From Pseudomonas cyclaminis (lineage in GTDB: Bacteria > Pseudomonadota > Gammaproteobacteria > Pseudomonadales > Pseudomonadaceae): 58,735 nucleotides of DNA. The notes beneath the pieces were generated by a model that saw only the letters and a list, made by a program, of their open reading frames with translations, was not told the DNA's origin and did no database searches. Positions 40,591 to 50,212 of the stretch are shown here, in pieces (the stretch's first letter is position 1; every line of letters begins with the position of its first letter). The translations under genes and the position numbers were made by a program. The stretch covers positions 1 to 58,735 of the forward strand of contig NZ_JADDUM010000154.1 of NCBI RefSeq assembly GCF_015163715.1. Direction: 5' to 3'.

Positions 40591-42513
40591 ATGAGTATTT
40601 TTAGCCACTTCCAACAACGCTTCGAGTCCACACAGCAGGAAGAACTCACGCTTCAAGAGTATCTAGAGCTGTGCAAAAAGGACCGCAGCACCTACGCGTC
40701 TGCCGCCGAGCGCCTGCTGCTGGCAATTGGCGAGCCGGAGCTGGTAGACACCTCGAACAATTCGCGCCTGTCGCGAATATTTTCCAACAAGGTGATCCGC
40801 CGCTACCCGGCCTTTGAAGACTTCCACGGAATGGAAGAATGCATTGACCAGATCGTCTCCTACTTCCGCCATGCCGCCCAAGGCCTGGAAGAGAAGAAAC
40901 AGATCCTTTATCTGCTCGGTCCCGTCGGCGGTGGTAAGTCGTCCCTGGCCGAAAAGCTCAAACAGTTGATCGAGAAAGTGCCCTTTTACGCGATCAAAGG
41001 CTCGCCGGTCTTCGAGTCGCCACTGGGCCTGTTCAACGCTACGGAAGATGGCGCGATCCTCGAAGAAGACTTCGGCATCCCACGACGCTACCTCAACACC
41101 ATCATGTCGCCCTGGGCCACCAAGCGCCTGGCTGAATTTGGCGGCGACATCAGCCAGTTCCGCGTGGTGAAACTCTACCCGTCGATCCTCAACCAGATCG
41201 GCGTGGCCAAGACCGAGCCGGGTGACGAAAACAACCAGGATATTTCCGCGCTGGTGGGCAAGGTCGATATCCGTAAACTCGAAGAATTCCCGCAGAACGA
41301 CGCCGACGCTTATAGCTACTCGGGCGCACTGTGCCGGGCCAACCAGGGCCTGATGGAGTTCGTGGAGATGTTCAAGGCACCGATCAAGGTGCTGCACCCA
41401 CTGCTGACCGCAACCCAGGAAGGTAACTACAACAGCACCGAAGGCCTGGGCGCGATTCCGTTCACCGGGATTCTGCTGGCCCACTCCAACGAATCGGAAT
41501 GGCACACCTTCCGCAACAACAAGAACAACGAAGCCTTCATCGACCGGATCTATATCGTCAAGGTGCCGTACTGCCTGCGGGTCAGCGATGAGATCAAGAT
41601 CTACGACAAGCTGCTGTTCAACAGCTCCCTGGCCAAGGCCCATTGCGCACCCGACACCCTGAAGATGCTCGCCCAGTTCACCGTGCTGTCGCGCCTCAAG
41701 GAGCCGGAGAACTCGAACATCTACTCGAAGATGCGTGTGTACGACGGTGAGAACCTCAAGGACACCGATCCTAAAGCCAAGTCGATCCAGGAATACCGCG
41801 ACACAGCGGGCGTGGACGAGGGCATGAACGGCCTGTCGACACGCTTTGCGTTCAAGATCCTGTCCAAAGTCTTCAACTTCGACCCGCACGAGATCGCCGC
41901 CAACCCGGTGCACCTGCTCTATGTACTGGAACAGCAGATCGAGCAGGAACAGTTCCAGGCGGAAACCCGCGAACGCTACCTGCGCTTCCTCAAAGAATAC
42001 CTGGCACCGCGCTACATCGAGTTCATCGGCAAGGAAATCCAGACCGCGTACCTGGAGTCCTACAGCGAGTACGGCCAGAACATCTTCGACCGCTACGTGC
42101 TGTACGCCGACTTCTGGATCCAGGACCAGGAATACCGCGACCCGGAAACCGGCGAGATCCTCAACCGCGTAGCCCTCAACGAGGAACTGGAGAAAATCGA
42201 GAAGCCGGCCGGCATCAGCAATCCGAAGGATTTCCGCAACGAAATCGTCAACTTCGTCCTGCGCGCCCGCGCCAACAACAACGGCAAGAACCCCACCTGG
42301 CTCAGCTACGAGAAGCTGCGGGTGGTCATCGAGAAGAAAATGTTCTCCAACACCGAAGACCTGCTGCCGGTCATCAGCTTCAACGCCAAGGCCAGCAAGG
42401 AGGATCAGCAAAAACACAACGACTTCGTCACACGAATGGTCGAGCGTGGCTACACCGACAAACAGGTACGACTTCTTTCGGAATGGTACCTACGGGTCCG
42501 GAAATCGCAGTGA
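40591..42513 (+). CDS. prkA: PrkA-family serine protein kinase (YeaG-like)
   Basis: A AAA-type ATPase/kinase protein, 640 residues. The P-loop GPVGGGKSSL lies about residues 110-119. The AAA_PrkA domain spans about 50-380 and a C-terminal kinase-like PrkA domain follows to 640. In E. coli YeaG is a kinase required in nitrogen starvation. The start MSIFSHFQQ (40591) follows a GAGG site; the longer frame to 40513 is unsupported. It heads the three-gene set with yeaH (104-base gap) and spoVR. Confidence 0.93.
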   Translation: MSIFSHFQQRFESTQQEELTLQEYLELCKKDRSTYASAAERLLLAIGEPELVDTSNNSRLSRIFSNKVIRRYPAFEDFHGMEECIDQIVSYFRHAAQGLEEKKQILYLLGPVGGGKSSLAEKLKQLIEKVPFYAIKGSPVFESPLGLFNATEDGAILEEDFGIPRRYLNTIMSPWATKRLAEFGGDISQFRVVKLYPSILNQIGVAKTEPGDENNQDISALVGKVDIRKLEEFPQNDADAYSYSGALCRANQGLMEFVEMFKAPIKVLHPLLTATQEGNYNSTEGLGAIPFTGILLAHSNESEWHTFRNNKNNEAFIDRIYIVKVPYCLRVSDEIKIYDKLLFNSSLAKAHCAPDTLKMLAQFTVLSRLKEPENSNIYSKMRVYDGENLKDTDPKAKSIQEYRDTAGVDEGMNGLSTRFAFKILSKVFNFDPHEIAANPVHLLYVLEQQIEQEQFQAETRERYLRFLKEYLAPRYIEFIGKEIQTAYLESYSEYGQNIFDRYVLYADFWIQDQEYRDPETGEILNRVALNEELEKIEKPAGISNPKDFRNEIVNFVLRARANNNGKNPTWLSYEKLRVVIEKKMFSNTEDLLPVISFNAKASKEDQQKHNDFVTRMVERGYTDKQVRLLSEWYLRVRKSQ

Positions 42514-42527
42514 GAGAGTAGCTGCAA

Positions 42528-42601
42528 GCTTCTAGCTACAAGCTGCAAGAGAACAGCGCACGCCGCTCTAACTTGCAGCTTGCAGCTTACGACTTGAAGC
42601 T
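42528..42601. repeat. Long imperfect palindrome of AGCTGCAAG units
   Basis: Between prkA and yeaH, the left arm (AGCTGCAAGCTTCTAGCTAC and onward) pairs with the right arm (CTTGCAGCTTGCAGCTTACG and onward), leaving a GC-rich 21-base middle. Arms are about 30 bases with a few mismatches. It is related to the smaller element at 4540-4607. The mRNA would form a large hairpin just before the yeaH ribosome-binding site. Confidence 0.7.
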
Positions 42602-42616
42602 CCCCGGAGGGGCCCC

Positions 42617-43888
42617 ATGAGCTATGTGATCGACCGACGCCTCAATGGCAAGAACAAGAGCACGGTAAACCGCCAGCGTTTCCTGCGGCGTTACCGTGAC
42701 CACATCAAAAAGGCCGTTGAAGAGGCCGTCAGCCGCCGTTCCATTACCGATATGGAGCATGGCGAGCAAATCAGCATCCCCGGACGGGATATCGACGAAC
42801 CAGTGCTGCACCACGGCCGGGGCGGCAAACAGACCGTCGTGCACCCAGGCAACAAGGAATTCACCACCGGCGAACATATCCAGCGGCCCCAAGGCGGTGC
42901 GGGCGGCAAAGGTCCGGGCAAGGCCGGCAACTCCGGCGAAGGCATGGATGAGTTCGTGTTCCAGATTACCCAGGAAGAATTCCTCGAATTCATGTTCGAG
43001 GACCTGGAACTGCCCAACCTGGTCAAACGCAACCTGACCGGTACCGACACCTTCAAGACCGTGCGAGCCGGGATCAGCAACGAGGGCAACCCGTCACGGA
43101 TCAATATCATCCGCACCCTGCGCTCGGCCCATGCGCGGCGTATCGCCCTGTCGGGGAGCAGCCGCGCCAAACTGAAAGAAGCCAAGGAAGAGTTGGCGCG
43201 CTTGAAGCGCGAAGAACCGGATAATTTCGGCGATATCCAGGAAATCGAGGCGGAAATCGAGAAACTCAGCGCACGTATTCACCGCGTGCCCTTCCTCGAC
43301 ACTTTCGACTTGAAGTACAACCTGCTGGTCAAACAACCCAACCCCAGTTCCAAGGCGGTGATGTTTTGCCTCATGGACGTCTCCGGCTCCATGACCCAGG
43401 CCACCAAGGACATCGCCAAGCGGTTTTTCATCCTGCTGTACCTGTTCCTGAAACGGAACTACGACAAGATCGATGTAGTGTTCATCCGCCATCACACCAG
43501 TGCCCGGGAAGTCGACGAAGAAGAGTTCTTCTACTCGCGGGAAACCGGCGGCACCATTGTGTCCAGTGCCCTGAAGCTGATGCAGGAAATCATGGCCGAG
43601 CGCTATCCGGCCAACGAGTGGAACATCTACGCCGCCCAAGCCTCGGACGGCGACAACTGGAACGATGATTCCCCCATTTGCCGCGACATCCTGATCAACC
43701 AGATCATGCCGTACGTGCAGTACTACACCTACGTCGAGATTACCCCCCGTGAGCACCAGGCCCTGTGGTTCGAATACGAGCGCATCGGCGAAGCCTTCGC
43801 CGACACGTTCGCCCAGCAGCAACTGGTCTCGGCCGGCGATATCTACCCGGTCTTCCGTGAACTCTTCCAGCGCAGGTTAGTGACATGA
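42617..43888 (+). CDS. YeaH/YhbH-family protein (DUF444, von Willebrand A fold)
   Basis: A 423-residue protein of the DUF444 family. The N-terminal half is basic and Gly-rich (about residues 55-110). The C-terminal half (about 235-420) has a VWA-like metal-binding motif MDVSGSM (about 254) and ASDGDNW (near 347). It follows prkA, and its stop overlaps the spoVR start by 4 bases. In E. coli yeaH is co-transcribed with yeaG. Its role is unknown; it probably acts as the VWA partner of the PrkA AAA ATPase, in the manner of MoxR/VWA pairs. A strong GGAGGGG site precedes it. Confidence 0.9.
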   Translation: MSYVIDRRLNGKNKSTVNRQRFLRRYRDHIKKAVEEAVSRRSITDMEHGEQISIPGRDIDEPVLHHGRGGKQTVVHPGNKEFTTGEHIQRPQGGAGGKGPGKAGNSGEGMDEFVFQITQEEFLEFMFEDLELPNLVKRNLTGTDTFKTVRAGISNEGNPSRINIIRTLRSAHARRIALSGSSRAKLKEAKEELARLKREEPDNFGDIQEIEAEIEKLSARIHRVPFLDTFDLKYNLLVKQPNPSSKAVMFCLMDVSGSMTQATKDIAKRFFILLYLFLKRNYDKIDVVFIRHHTSAREVDEEEFFYSRETGGTIVSSALKLMQEIMAERYPANEWNIYAAQASDGDNWNDDSPICRDILINQIMPYVQYYTYVEITPREHQALWFEYERIGEAFADTFAQQQLVSAGDIYPVFRELFQRRLVT

Positions 43889-45450
43889 CCGCCAAAAAAG
43901 AGACTAAGCGCCAACCCATTTCCACCGGCTCCGAGTGGACCTTTGAACTGATCCAGGCCTATGACCGGGAAATCAGCCGGATCGCGGCGGGTTATGCCCT
44001 GGACACTTACCCCAACCAGATCGAAGTGATCACCGCCGAGCAGATGATGGATGCCTACGCGTCCGTCGGCATGCCGCTGGGTTATCACCATTGGTCCTAC
44101 GGCAAACACTTCCTCAGCACCGAGAAGTCCTACACACGTGGCCAAATGGGCCTGGCCTACGAGATCGTAATCAACTCCGACCCTTGCATTGCCTACCTGA
44201 TGGAAGAAAACACCATCTGCATGCAGGCATTGGTAGTGGCTCACGCCTGCTATGGGCATAACAGCTTTTTCAAGGGCAACTACCTGTTCCGCACCTGGAC
44301 CGATGCCAGCTCGATCATCGATTACCTGGTGTTTGCCAAGCAGTACATCATGCAGTGCGAGGAGCGCCACGGCATCGATGCAGTAGAGGACTTGCTCGAC
44401 TCCTGCCACGCCCTGATGAACTACGGGGTCGACCGCTACAAACGCCCGTACCCGATTTCCGCCGAGGAAGAACGCCTTCGCCAGAAGGAGCGCGAGGAGC
44501 ATCTGCAAAAGCAGATCAACGACCTGTGGCGCACCATTCCTAAAAAAGCCGGGAAGAACAGCGACAAGGACAATGCACGTTTCCCCGCCGAACCTCAGGA
44601 AAACATCCTGTATTTCCTTGAAAAACACGCGCCACTGCTGGAACCATGGCAACGGGAAATCGTGCGCATCGTGCGCAAGATCGCCCAATACTTTTATCCA
44701 CAGCGCCAAACCCAGGTGATGAACGAAGGCTGGGCGACGTTCTGGCACTACACACTGATGAACGACCTGTATGACGAAGGCCTGGTCACCGACGGCTTCA
44801 TGATGGAGTTCCTCACGTCTCACACCAGCGTGGTGTTCCAACCGGGCTTCGACAGCCCGTATTACAGCGGCATCAACCCTTATGCCTTGGGCTTTGCCAT
44901 GTACCGCGACATCCGGCGCATGTGCGAACACCCCACCGAGGAAGACCGCCGCTGGTTCCCGGAAATCGCTGGCACTGACTGGCTGTCTACCATCAAGTTC
45001 GCCATGAGCAGCTTCAAGGACGAGAGCTTCATCCTGCAGTACCTGTCACCCCAGGTGATCCGGGACCTCAAGCTGTTCAGTATCCTCGATGACGATCTCA
45101 AGGACGACTTGGTCGTACCCGCCATCCACGATGAGCCTGGCTACCGCATCATCCGTGAAACCTTGGCCGCGCAGTACAACCTGGGCAACCGCGAGCCCAA
45201 CGTGCAGATCTACAGCATCGATGTGCGTGGCGACCGCTCGCTGACCTTGCGTCACCAGCAACATGACCGCAAGCCGCTGGGCGAATCCACCGAAGAAGTA
45301 CTCAAGCACCTGCACCGCCTGTGGGGCTTCGACATCCATCTGGAAACCCTGCAGGGCGATCAGGTGATGAAGACTCACCATGTGCCACCGCGCAGCGATC
45401 ACAACGACAATGACTACGGCCGCCTGGACATGGCCGTCGTGCATCTCTGA
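43885..45450 (+). CDS. SpoVR-family protein (YcgB-like)
   Basis: A 521-residue protein of the SpoVR family, which includes E. coli YcgB (about 510 residues). Conserved segments include [21 protein letters not shown] (about 34-54), [12 protein letters not shown] (about 122-133) and [18 protein letters not shown] (about 280-297), the last resembling a metallopeptidase HE motif without being one. It is linked to yeaH by a 4-base overlap. In B. subtilis the family is named for spore cortex formation; in non-spore-formers its function is unknown. A terminator hairpin follows. Confidence 0.9.
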   Translation: MTAKKETKRQPISTGSEWTFELIQAYDREISRIAAGYALDTYPNQIEVITAEQMMDAYASVGMPLGYHHWSYGKHFLSTEKSYTRGQMGLAYEIVINSDPCIAYLMEENTICMQALVVAHACYGHNSFFKGNYLFRTWTDASSIIDYLVFAKQYIMQCEERHGIDAVEDLLDSCHALMNYGVDRYKRPYPISAEEERLRQKEREEHLQKQINDLWRTIPKKAGKNSDKDNARFPAEPQENILYFLEKHAPLLEPWQREIVRIVRKIAQYFYPQRQTQVMNEGWATFWHYTLMNDLYDEGLVTDGFMMEFLTSHTSVVFQPGFDSPYYSGINPYALGFAMYRDIRRMCEHPTEEDRRWFPEIAGTDWLSTIKFAMSSFKDESFILQYLSPQVIRDLKLFSILDDDLKDDLVVPAIHDEPGYRIIRETLAAQYNLGNREPNVQIYSIDVRGDRSLTLRHQQHDRKPLGESTEEVLKHLHRLWGFDIHLETLQGDQVMKTHHVPPRSDHNDNDYGRLDMAVVHL

Positions 45451-45456
45451 AACGGC

Positions 45457-45512
45457 AAAGCCTCCATTGGTCAGGCACAGGCGGTATCCTGTGTCGCTAA
45501 TGGAGGCTTTTT
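45457..45512 (+). terminator. Large terminator after spoVR that contains the cca ribosome-binding site
   Basis: AAAGCCTCCATT (45457-45468) pairs perfectly with AATGGAGGCTTT (45499-45510), followed by a T-run. An inner stem, CACAGG with CCTGTG, extends it. The 3-prime arm holds GGAGG, the ribosome-binding site of cca (ATG 45514), so read-through RNA would hide that site. Confidence 0.88.
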
Positions 45513-45513
45513 C

Positions 45514-46737
45514 ATGAAAATCTATAAAGTCGGCGGCGCCGTGCGTGACCGCTTACTGGGCATCAAGGTTACCGATATCGACCGCGTGGTCGTCGGCGCC
45601 ACCACCGAAGAGATGCTGACCAAGGGCTTCAAGCCGGTGGGCTCCGACTTCCCGGTCTTCCTCGACCCCAAAAACGGCGACGAATACGCCCTGGCCCGTA
45701 CCGAGCGCAAGAGTGGCCGGGGTTACGGTGGTTTTGTGTTTCACGCCAGCCCCGAGGTCACGCTGGAAGAAGACCTGATCCGTCGCGACCTGACCATCAA
45801 TGCAATGGCAGAAGACGATGACGGCAACCTGACCGATCCTTATCACGGCCAGCACGACCTGGAAGCACGCATACTTCGCCACGTTTCCCCCGCATTTGCC
45901 GAAGATCCCCTGCGAGTTCTGCGCGTTGCCCGTTTTGCGGCGCGCTATGCACACCTGGGTTTTACGGTGGCACCACAGACCTTGGAACTGATGCGCCAAC
46001 TCAGCGAGTCGGGCGAATTGGAAGTCCTGACGCCGGAGCGCAGTTGGAAAGAAATCTCCCGGGCGCTGATGGAAGATCAACCCCAGGTGTTTATTCAGGT
46101 ACTGCGCGACTGTGACGCACTGAAAACCCTGATGCCGGAAGTGGATGCCCTTTTTGGAGTACCGCAGCCCGAATCCCATCACCCCGAAATCGACACCGGC
46201 GTACACACCTTGAGCGTGCTGGAGCAGTCCGCACTGCACAAGCAGCCATTGACCGTGCGTTGGGCCTGCCTGCTGCATGACCTGGGCAAAGGCCTGACGC
46301 CTGTGGATAAGTTGCCGCAGCACATCGCCCATGAGCAGCGGGGCTTGAAGCTGATCAAGGCGGTCAACGAGCGCTTCAAAGCGCCAAGGGACTGCCAGGA
46401 ACTGGCACTGTTGGTGGGTCAATATCACACCCACGGCCATCGAGCGCTGGAGCTGAAAGCCTCGACACTGCTGGAGTTGCTGCAAAGTTTTGATGTGTAC
46501 CGCAGGCCGCAGCGCTTTGAAGAGTTTGTGGTGAGCTGTGAAATGGACGCCCGAGGCCGCAAGGGGTTTGAGCTGCGCAGTTATCCACAGGCGGATTATT
46601 TACGCGGGGCGGCCAAGGCTGCACGCGAAGTGCCGGTGGCGCCACTGCTGGAGAAAGGCTTCAAAGGCCCGGAGCTGGGCGAAGCACTCAAGCGCGAACG
46701 GCTGAACGCATTGCAAGCCTACAAGGGCAAACACTGA
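45514..46737 (+). CDS. cca: Multifunctional CCA-adding tRNA nucleotidyltransferase
   Basis: Adds or repairs the 3-prime CCA end of tRNAs. The 407-residue class II nucleotidyltransferase has [10 protein letters not shown] (residues 6-15), the DID metal-binding motif (about 21-23), [10 protein letters not shown] (about 90-99), and an HD phosphohydrolase motif LLHDLGKG (near 254), which places it with the gammaproteobacterial multifunctional group. Its ribosome-binding site lies in the 3-prime arm of the upstream terminator. A REP follows its stop. Confidence 0.95.
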   Translation: MKIYKVGGAVRDRLLGIKVTDIDRVVVGATTEEMLTKGFKPVGSDFPVFLDPKNGDEYALARTERKSGRGYGGFVFHASPEVTLEEDLIRRDLTINAMAEDDDGNLTDPYHGQHDLEARILRHVSPAFAEDPLRVLRVARFAARYAHLGFTVAPQTLELMRQLSESGELEVLTPERSWKEISRALMEDQPQVFIQVLRDCDALKTLMPEVDALFGVPQPESHHPEIDTGVHTLSVLEQSALHKQPLTVRWACLLHDLGKGLTPVDKLPQHIAHEQRGLKLIKAVNERFKAPRDCQELALLVGQYHTHGHRALELKASTLLELLQSFDVYRRPQRFEEFVVSCEMDARGRKGFELRSYPQADYLRGAAKAAREVPVAPLLEKGFKGPELGEALKRERLNALQAYKGKH

Positions 46738-46743
46738 CCTGCG

Positions 46744-46769
46744 TGGCGAGGGAGCTTGCGCCCTCGCCA
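46744..46769. repeat. REP palindrome of the GGCGAGGG...CCCTCGCC class
   Basis: TGGCGAGGGAGCTTGCGCCC and TCGCCA form a clean hairpin between the convergent cca and folK genes. It belongs to the REP class whose half element lies near 9500. Confidence 0.8.
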
Positions 46770-46783
46770 CCACTGCTCGATGC

Positions 46784-47296
46784 CTACATTTGCGGGGTGA
46801 GCTGCTGGCCCTGCCATTCAAAGGCGACAGGCGCCAGTACCTGATCGATCTGCGCATCACGCCACAGATCAGCCATCGTTTTGCCCACCTCAGGATGCAC
46901 ACGGTCCGGCGCCATCAACGACAGCGGCCACAACACAAAGGCGTTTTTCAGGATTTCCGCGCGGGGCAGAATCAAACCGTCGAAATCCCCCACCAACTCG
47001 CCGTACAACAGCACGTCGATATCCAACGGCAGGCCTTTGCGGTCTGGGGCATAGCGACCGTTTTCAGCCTCGATGGACTTCAGCCGGCGATCCAAATCCG
47101 CCAACGACAGGTCGGTATACGCCGACACCACCAGATTGAAAAACGGCCCACTCTTGATGCCCACCGGCTGGCTTTCGAACACCGCGGAACAGCGTAGCCC
47201 CGTCAGGAAGCCGGCCAGCGCATCAAGCCCGGCACGCAAGTTGGGCTCGCGCTCGATATTGCTGCCGAGGCCAAGGTAAATCTGCGTTAGCGACAT
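46784..47296 (-). CDS. folK: 2-amino-4-hydroxy-6-hydroxymethyldihydropteridine diphosphokinase
   Basis: Pyrophosphorylates the pterin intermediate in folate synthesis. The 170-residue protein has LGLGSNI near residue 8, [16 protein letters not shown] (about 41-56), and the metal-binding [15 protein letters not shown] (about 84-98), all diagnostic. The start ATG lies inside the end of folB (10-base overlap). It may be a shorter paralogue of the folK near panB common in Pseudomonas; that cannot be checked here. Confidence 0.93.
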   Translation of the reverse strand: MSLTQIYLGLGSNIEREPNLRAGLDALAGFLTGLRCSAVFESQPVGIKSGPFFNLVVSAYTDLSLADLDRRLKSIEAENGRYAPDRKGLPLDIDVLLYGELVGDFDGLILPRAEILKNAFVLWPLSLMAPDRVHPEVGKTMADLWRDAQIDQVLAPVAFEWQGQQLTPQM

Positions 47297-47640
47297 CCGC
47301 GCTCGATCTCCACGCCCACGCCCTTGGCGGCCGGTACGGCGCCGGGCTTGGTCAACTTGAGGTGCAGCCAGGGAATCTGGAATTCACTCATCAGCACTTG
47401 AGCCAGGCGCTCGGCAAAGGTTTCCACCAGTTGGTACTGGGACTGCTCGGCAAAGGCCTGGATACGCGCGGACATCCTGGCGTAATCCAGCGCCAGGCTC
47501 AGGTCGTCACCCGCGGCCGCCGGGCGGTTATCCCACGCGAAGCTCAGGTCCAGGCGCAGGCATTGGCGGATCCCGCGCTCCCAGTCGTAGGCCCCTATCA
47601 CGGTGTCGACTTCCAGGCCTTCGATAAACACTCTGTCCAA
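47287..47640 (-). CDS. folB: Dihydroneopterin aldolase
   Basis: Converts dihydroneopterin to 6-hydroxymethyl-dihydropterin and glycolaldehyde. The 117-residue protein matches the family: [20 protein letters not shown] at the start, with the active-site Glu/Tyr region. The start codon is TTG, supported by a GGAGAAG ribosome-binding site about 6 bases upstream. It overlaps folK by 10 bases, so the two folate genes are coupled. It is divergent from plsY across 72 bases. Confidence 0.94.
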   Translation of the reverse strand: MDRVFIEGLEVDTVIGAYDWERGIRQCLRLDLSFAWDNRPAAAGDDLSLALDYARMSARIQAFAEQSQYQLVETFAERLAQVLMSEFQIPWLHLKLTKPGAVPAAKGVGVEIERGCR

Positions 47641-47712
47641 GCTCTTCTCCGCAGCACGACAAGGGCGCGATGCCCCGTTAGAATCAGGGCGTCCTCGCCC
47701 GGAATAGTTAGC

Positions 47713-48282
47713 ATGTTTTGGTCACTGGCGATTCTCGCCTACCTGCTCGGCTCGCTGTCCTTCGCCATTTTGCTCAGCCGCCTGACGGGAAACCCCGATC
47801 CGCGAATGAGTGGCTCAGGCAATGCCGGCGCCACCAATATGTTGCGCCTGGCCGGCAAGAAGCTCGCCGTGCTGACGCTGCTGGGCGATCTGTGCAAGGG
47901 GTTGCTGCCCGTGCTGATCGCCAGCCTCGTCGGCCTGACCCTGCAACAGCAGGCCTGGGTGGGCGTGTGTGCCGTCCTCGGCCATCTGTTTCCACTGTAC
48001 TTCCGTTTTCGCGGCGGCAAAGGCGTCGCCACGGCGGCCGGCATGCTGCTGGGGGTCTACCCACCGGCAGCATTGCTGGCCGTGCTCGCCTGGCTGCTGA
48101 CGTTCTACCTGACCCGCACCAGCTCGCTGGCTGCGCTCATCGCGACCCCGCTCACCCTGCCCTTGCTGGCCTGGCAGGAACCAGCGGCGCTGTTGCCGAT
48201 GAGCGTGCTGACACTGCTGATCGTCTGGCGTCACCGGGGCAATTTACGCGACCTGTTTGCCGGGCGCGAACGGCATTTTTAA
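47713..48282 (+). CDS. plsY: Acyl-phosphate--glycerol-3-phosphate acyltransferase
   Basis: Makes lysophosphatidic acid from acyl-phosphate in phospholipid synthesis. The 189-residue inner-membrane protein has five or so hydrophobic helices and the three PlsY motifs: [12 protein letters not shown] (about residues 36-47), [12 protein letters not shown] (about 101-112) and a later Asn/Glu-rich helix region near the end. The ATG at 47713 ([19 protein letters not shown]) is chosen over the much longer open frame that runs across folB. It converges with tsaD. Confidence 0.95.
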   Translation: MFWSLAILAYLLGSLSFAILLSRLTGNPDPRMSGSGNAGATNMLRLAGKKLAVLTLLGDLCKGLLPVLIASLVGLTLQQQAWVGVCAVLGHLFPLYFRFRGGKGVATAAGMLLGVYPPAALLAVLAWLLTFYLTRTSSLAALIATPLTLPLLAWQEPAALLPMSVLTLLIVWRHRGNLRDLFAGRERHF

Positions 48283-48325
48283 ATACCGTCGATGAGCACT
48301 TCTCACGTTGCAGCCCTACAACAGC

Positions 48326-49351
48326 CTACAACGGCGGCAATTGCTCCATCGGCCAGCGCGCCTGCACGCTGATCGCCAGACTTTCGTGCTGTCCCGCCTG
48401 CAAGCGCTGGCAACCGGCATAGGCGATCATCGCGCCGTTGTCGGTGCAGAACTCAGGGCGGGCGTAGAACACATCGCCCTTCATGTCGCCGAGCATTTTT
48501 TCCAGTGAACTGCGCAGCGCCTTGTTGGCACTGACGCCGCCAGCGATCACCAGACGCTTCATGCCGGCCTGTTTCAGGGCGCGCTTGCACTTGATGGTCA
48601 AAGTCTCCACCACGGCCTGCTGGAACGCCAGTGCGATGTCGCAACGGGCTTGCTGACTGTCGTCCCCGGCGCTGACACTGTGCTGCCAGGTATTGAGCGC
48701 AGAGGTTTTCAAGCCGCTGAAGCTGAACATCAAACCAGGGCGATCGCACATAGGACGCGGGAAGGTGTAGCGGCCAGCAACGCCTTTTTCAGCGAGGCGG
48801 GCGATTTCCGGTCCGCCGGGGTAATTGAGGCCCATCATCTTCGCGGTCTTGTCGAACGCTTCGCCGGCGGCGTCATCCAGTGACTCGCCCAACAGCGTGT
48901 ATTGACCGATTGCGTCGACCTGAACCAGCTGCGTATGCCCCCCTGAAACCAACAAAGCGACGAACGGGAACTGCGGCGGGTTTTCTTCCAGCATCGGCGC
49001 CAGTAAATGGCCTTCCATGTGGTGCACACCGAGGGCTGGAATACCCCAGGCAAACGCCAGCGCCTGGGCGCAAGAGGCCCCAACCAGAAGGGCTCCGACC
49101 AATCCGGGGCCTGCGGTATAGGCAATCGCGTCGATCTCGGTCGGCACGCAACCGGCCTCGTCCAACACCTGACGAATCAACGGCAACATCCGCTTGACGT
49201 GATCACGGCTGGCCAGCTCCGGCACCACGCCGCCATAGGCACGATGCAGGTCGATCTGACTGAACAGTGCATCGGCCAAAAGCCCGCGTTCACTGTCGTA
49301 AAGTGCGACACCGGTTTCGTCGCAGGAGGTTTCAAGTCCCAGTACTAGCAT
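48326..49351 (-). CDS. tsaD: tRNA N6-adenosine threonylcarbamoyltransferase
   Basis: Forms t6A37 in ANN-decoding tRNAs with TsaB and TsaE. The 341-residue Kae1/Gcp protein has [15 protein letters not shown] at the start, the HxxxH iron-binding HHMEGH (about residues 110-115), the [11 protein letters not shown] segment (about 132-142), and GGVSAN (near 271) for ATP. It is divergent from rpsU, as in many gammaproteobacteria. Confidence 0.96.
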   Translation of the reverse strand: MLVLGLETSCDETGVALYDSERGLLADALFSQIDLHRAYGGVVPELASRDHVKRMLPLIRQVLDEAGCVPTEIDAIAYTAGPGLVGALLVGASCAQALAFAWGIPALGVHHMEGHLLAPMLEENPPQFPFVALLVSGGHTQLVQVDAIGQYTLLGESLDDAAGEAFDKTAKMMGLNYPGGPEIARLAEKGVAGRYTFPRPMCDRPGLMFSFSGLKTSALNTWQHSVSAGDDSQQARCDIALAFQQAVVETLTIKCKRALKQAGMKRLVIAGGVSANKALRSSLEKMLGDMKGDVFYARPEFCTDNGAMIAYAGCQRLQAGQHESLAISVQARWPMEQLPPL

Positions 49352-49553
49352 GGGTTTGCGCCTTGTAGAGGCTAAATTCGAAGGCGCGCATAATAGTCGC
49401 CACTCCCCCTCCCGACTAGCGGTTTTCGATCAGAGGCTTTGCATTCCGGTCAATGAGGGGTTAACATCCGCAACCCTTAAAAACCGACGACCTCAGCCGC
49501 GAATTTTTTGCGACGAGAACGTTGATCCCGGTAATGAAAGAAGGTAGCTCTGG

Positions 49554-49769
49554 ATGCCAGCCGTCAAAGTTAAAGAGAACGAACCCTTCGACGTAGCTCT
49601 GCGTCGTTTCAAGCGCTCCTGCGAAAAAGCCGGTGTACTGGCCGAAGTTCGTAGCCGCGAATTTTACGAGAAGCCAACTTCTGAGCGTAAGCGTAAAGCA
49701 GCAGCCGCTGTTAAGCGTCACGCCAAGAAAGTTCAGCGCGAGCAGCGCCGCGCCGTTCGTCTGTACTAA
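49554..49769 (+). CDS. rpsU: 30S ribosomal protein S21
   Basis: A small basic protein of the 30S subunit that helps mRNA start-site recognition. The 71-residue sequence [20 protein letters not shown] and its Arg/Lys-rich C-terminus ([18 protein letters not shown]) are diagnostic. A GAAGG site precedes the ATG. It is the first gene of the rpsU-dnaG-rpoD macromolecular synthesis operon, followed by a hairpin and a long spacer. Confidence 0.97.
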
Positions 49770-49795
49770 TACACAGACGTTCGTAGCAAGCTTCT

Positions 49796-49826
49796 GCCAA
49801 GCCCGGCCCTCAGCCGGGCTATTGGC
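49796..49826 (+). terminator. Internal hairpin between rpsU and dnaG
   Basis: GCCAA-GCCCGGC paired with GCCGGGC-TA-TTGGC gives a strong stem with a 5-base loop. A short ATTT follows, not a long T-run. At this position E. coli has an internal attenuating terminator that lowers dnaG expression; this hairpin probably plays that part. Confidence 0.55.
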
Positions 49827-50212
49827 ATTTGCAGATATCGCTTGATGCTTCATCGTCGACGCCGCACATGCGACTGAGACAACTGCTTCACACGTCAGGA
49901 CTGGCTCTTTTGCCAGCGGTGCACGTCTCTTCTGACGAGCCTAACAAGGCTACTGACGAGCACACTTATTCTGTAAACAGGCGATCAACGGTCGACTGTG
50001 CCCATCGATGAGCTACCGAGGCCACCATTGGCCAAGACCGGAGCCTGGGGCAACATTTCTTCGCCGAAGACTGATTAGAAATTAACGTCAGCGAATGCTC
50101 GGCAGATACACTTCCATACAGCCCAAGCAGACGATTGATGGTCGAGCCACTCGACCCAAGCGCTTGAGCACTTCACGGGCCCTCATTTACACGCAGTGAT
50201 GACGAGAACGCC
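49827..50212 (+). other. Long untranslated spacer ahead of dnaG
   Basis: About 385 bases without a supported gene. Two further clean hairpins are present: GGCCA-CCAT-TGGCC (50020-50033) and GGTCGAG-CCA-CTCGACC (50140-50156). No promoter with good boxes is evident. The stretch may be a processed leader or hold an sRNA. Short open frames inside lack ribosome-binding sites. Confidence 0.5.

Noticed and set aside
40663..42417. 584-codon open frame opposite prkA
   Set aside because: Shadow of prkA codon use; no homology visible.
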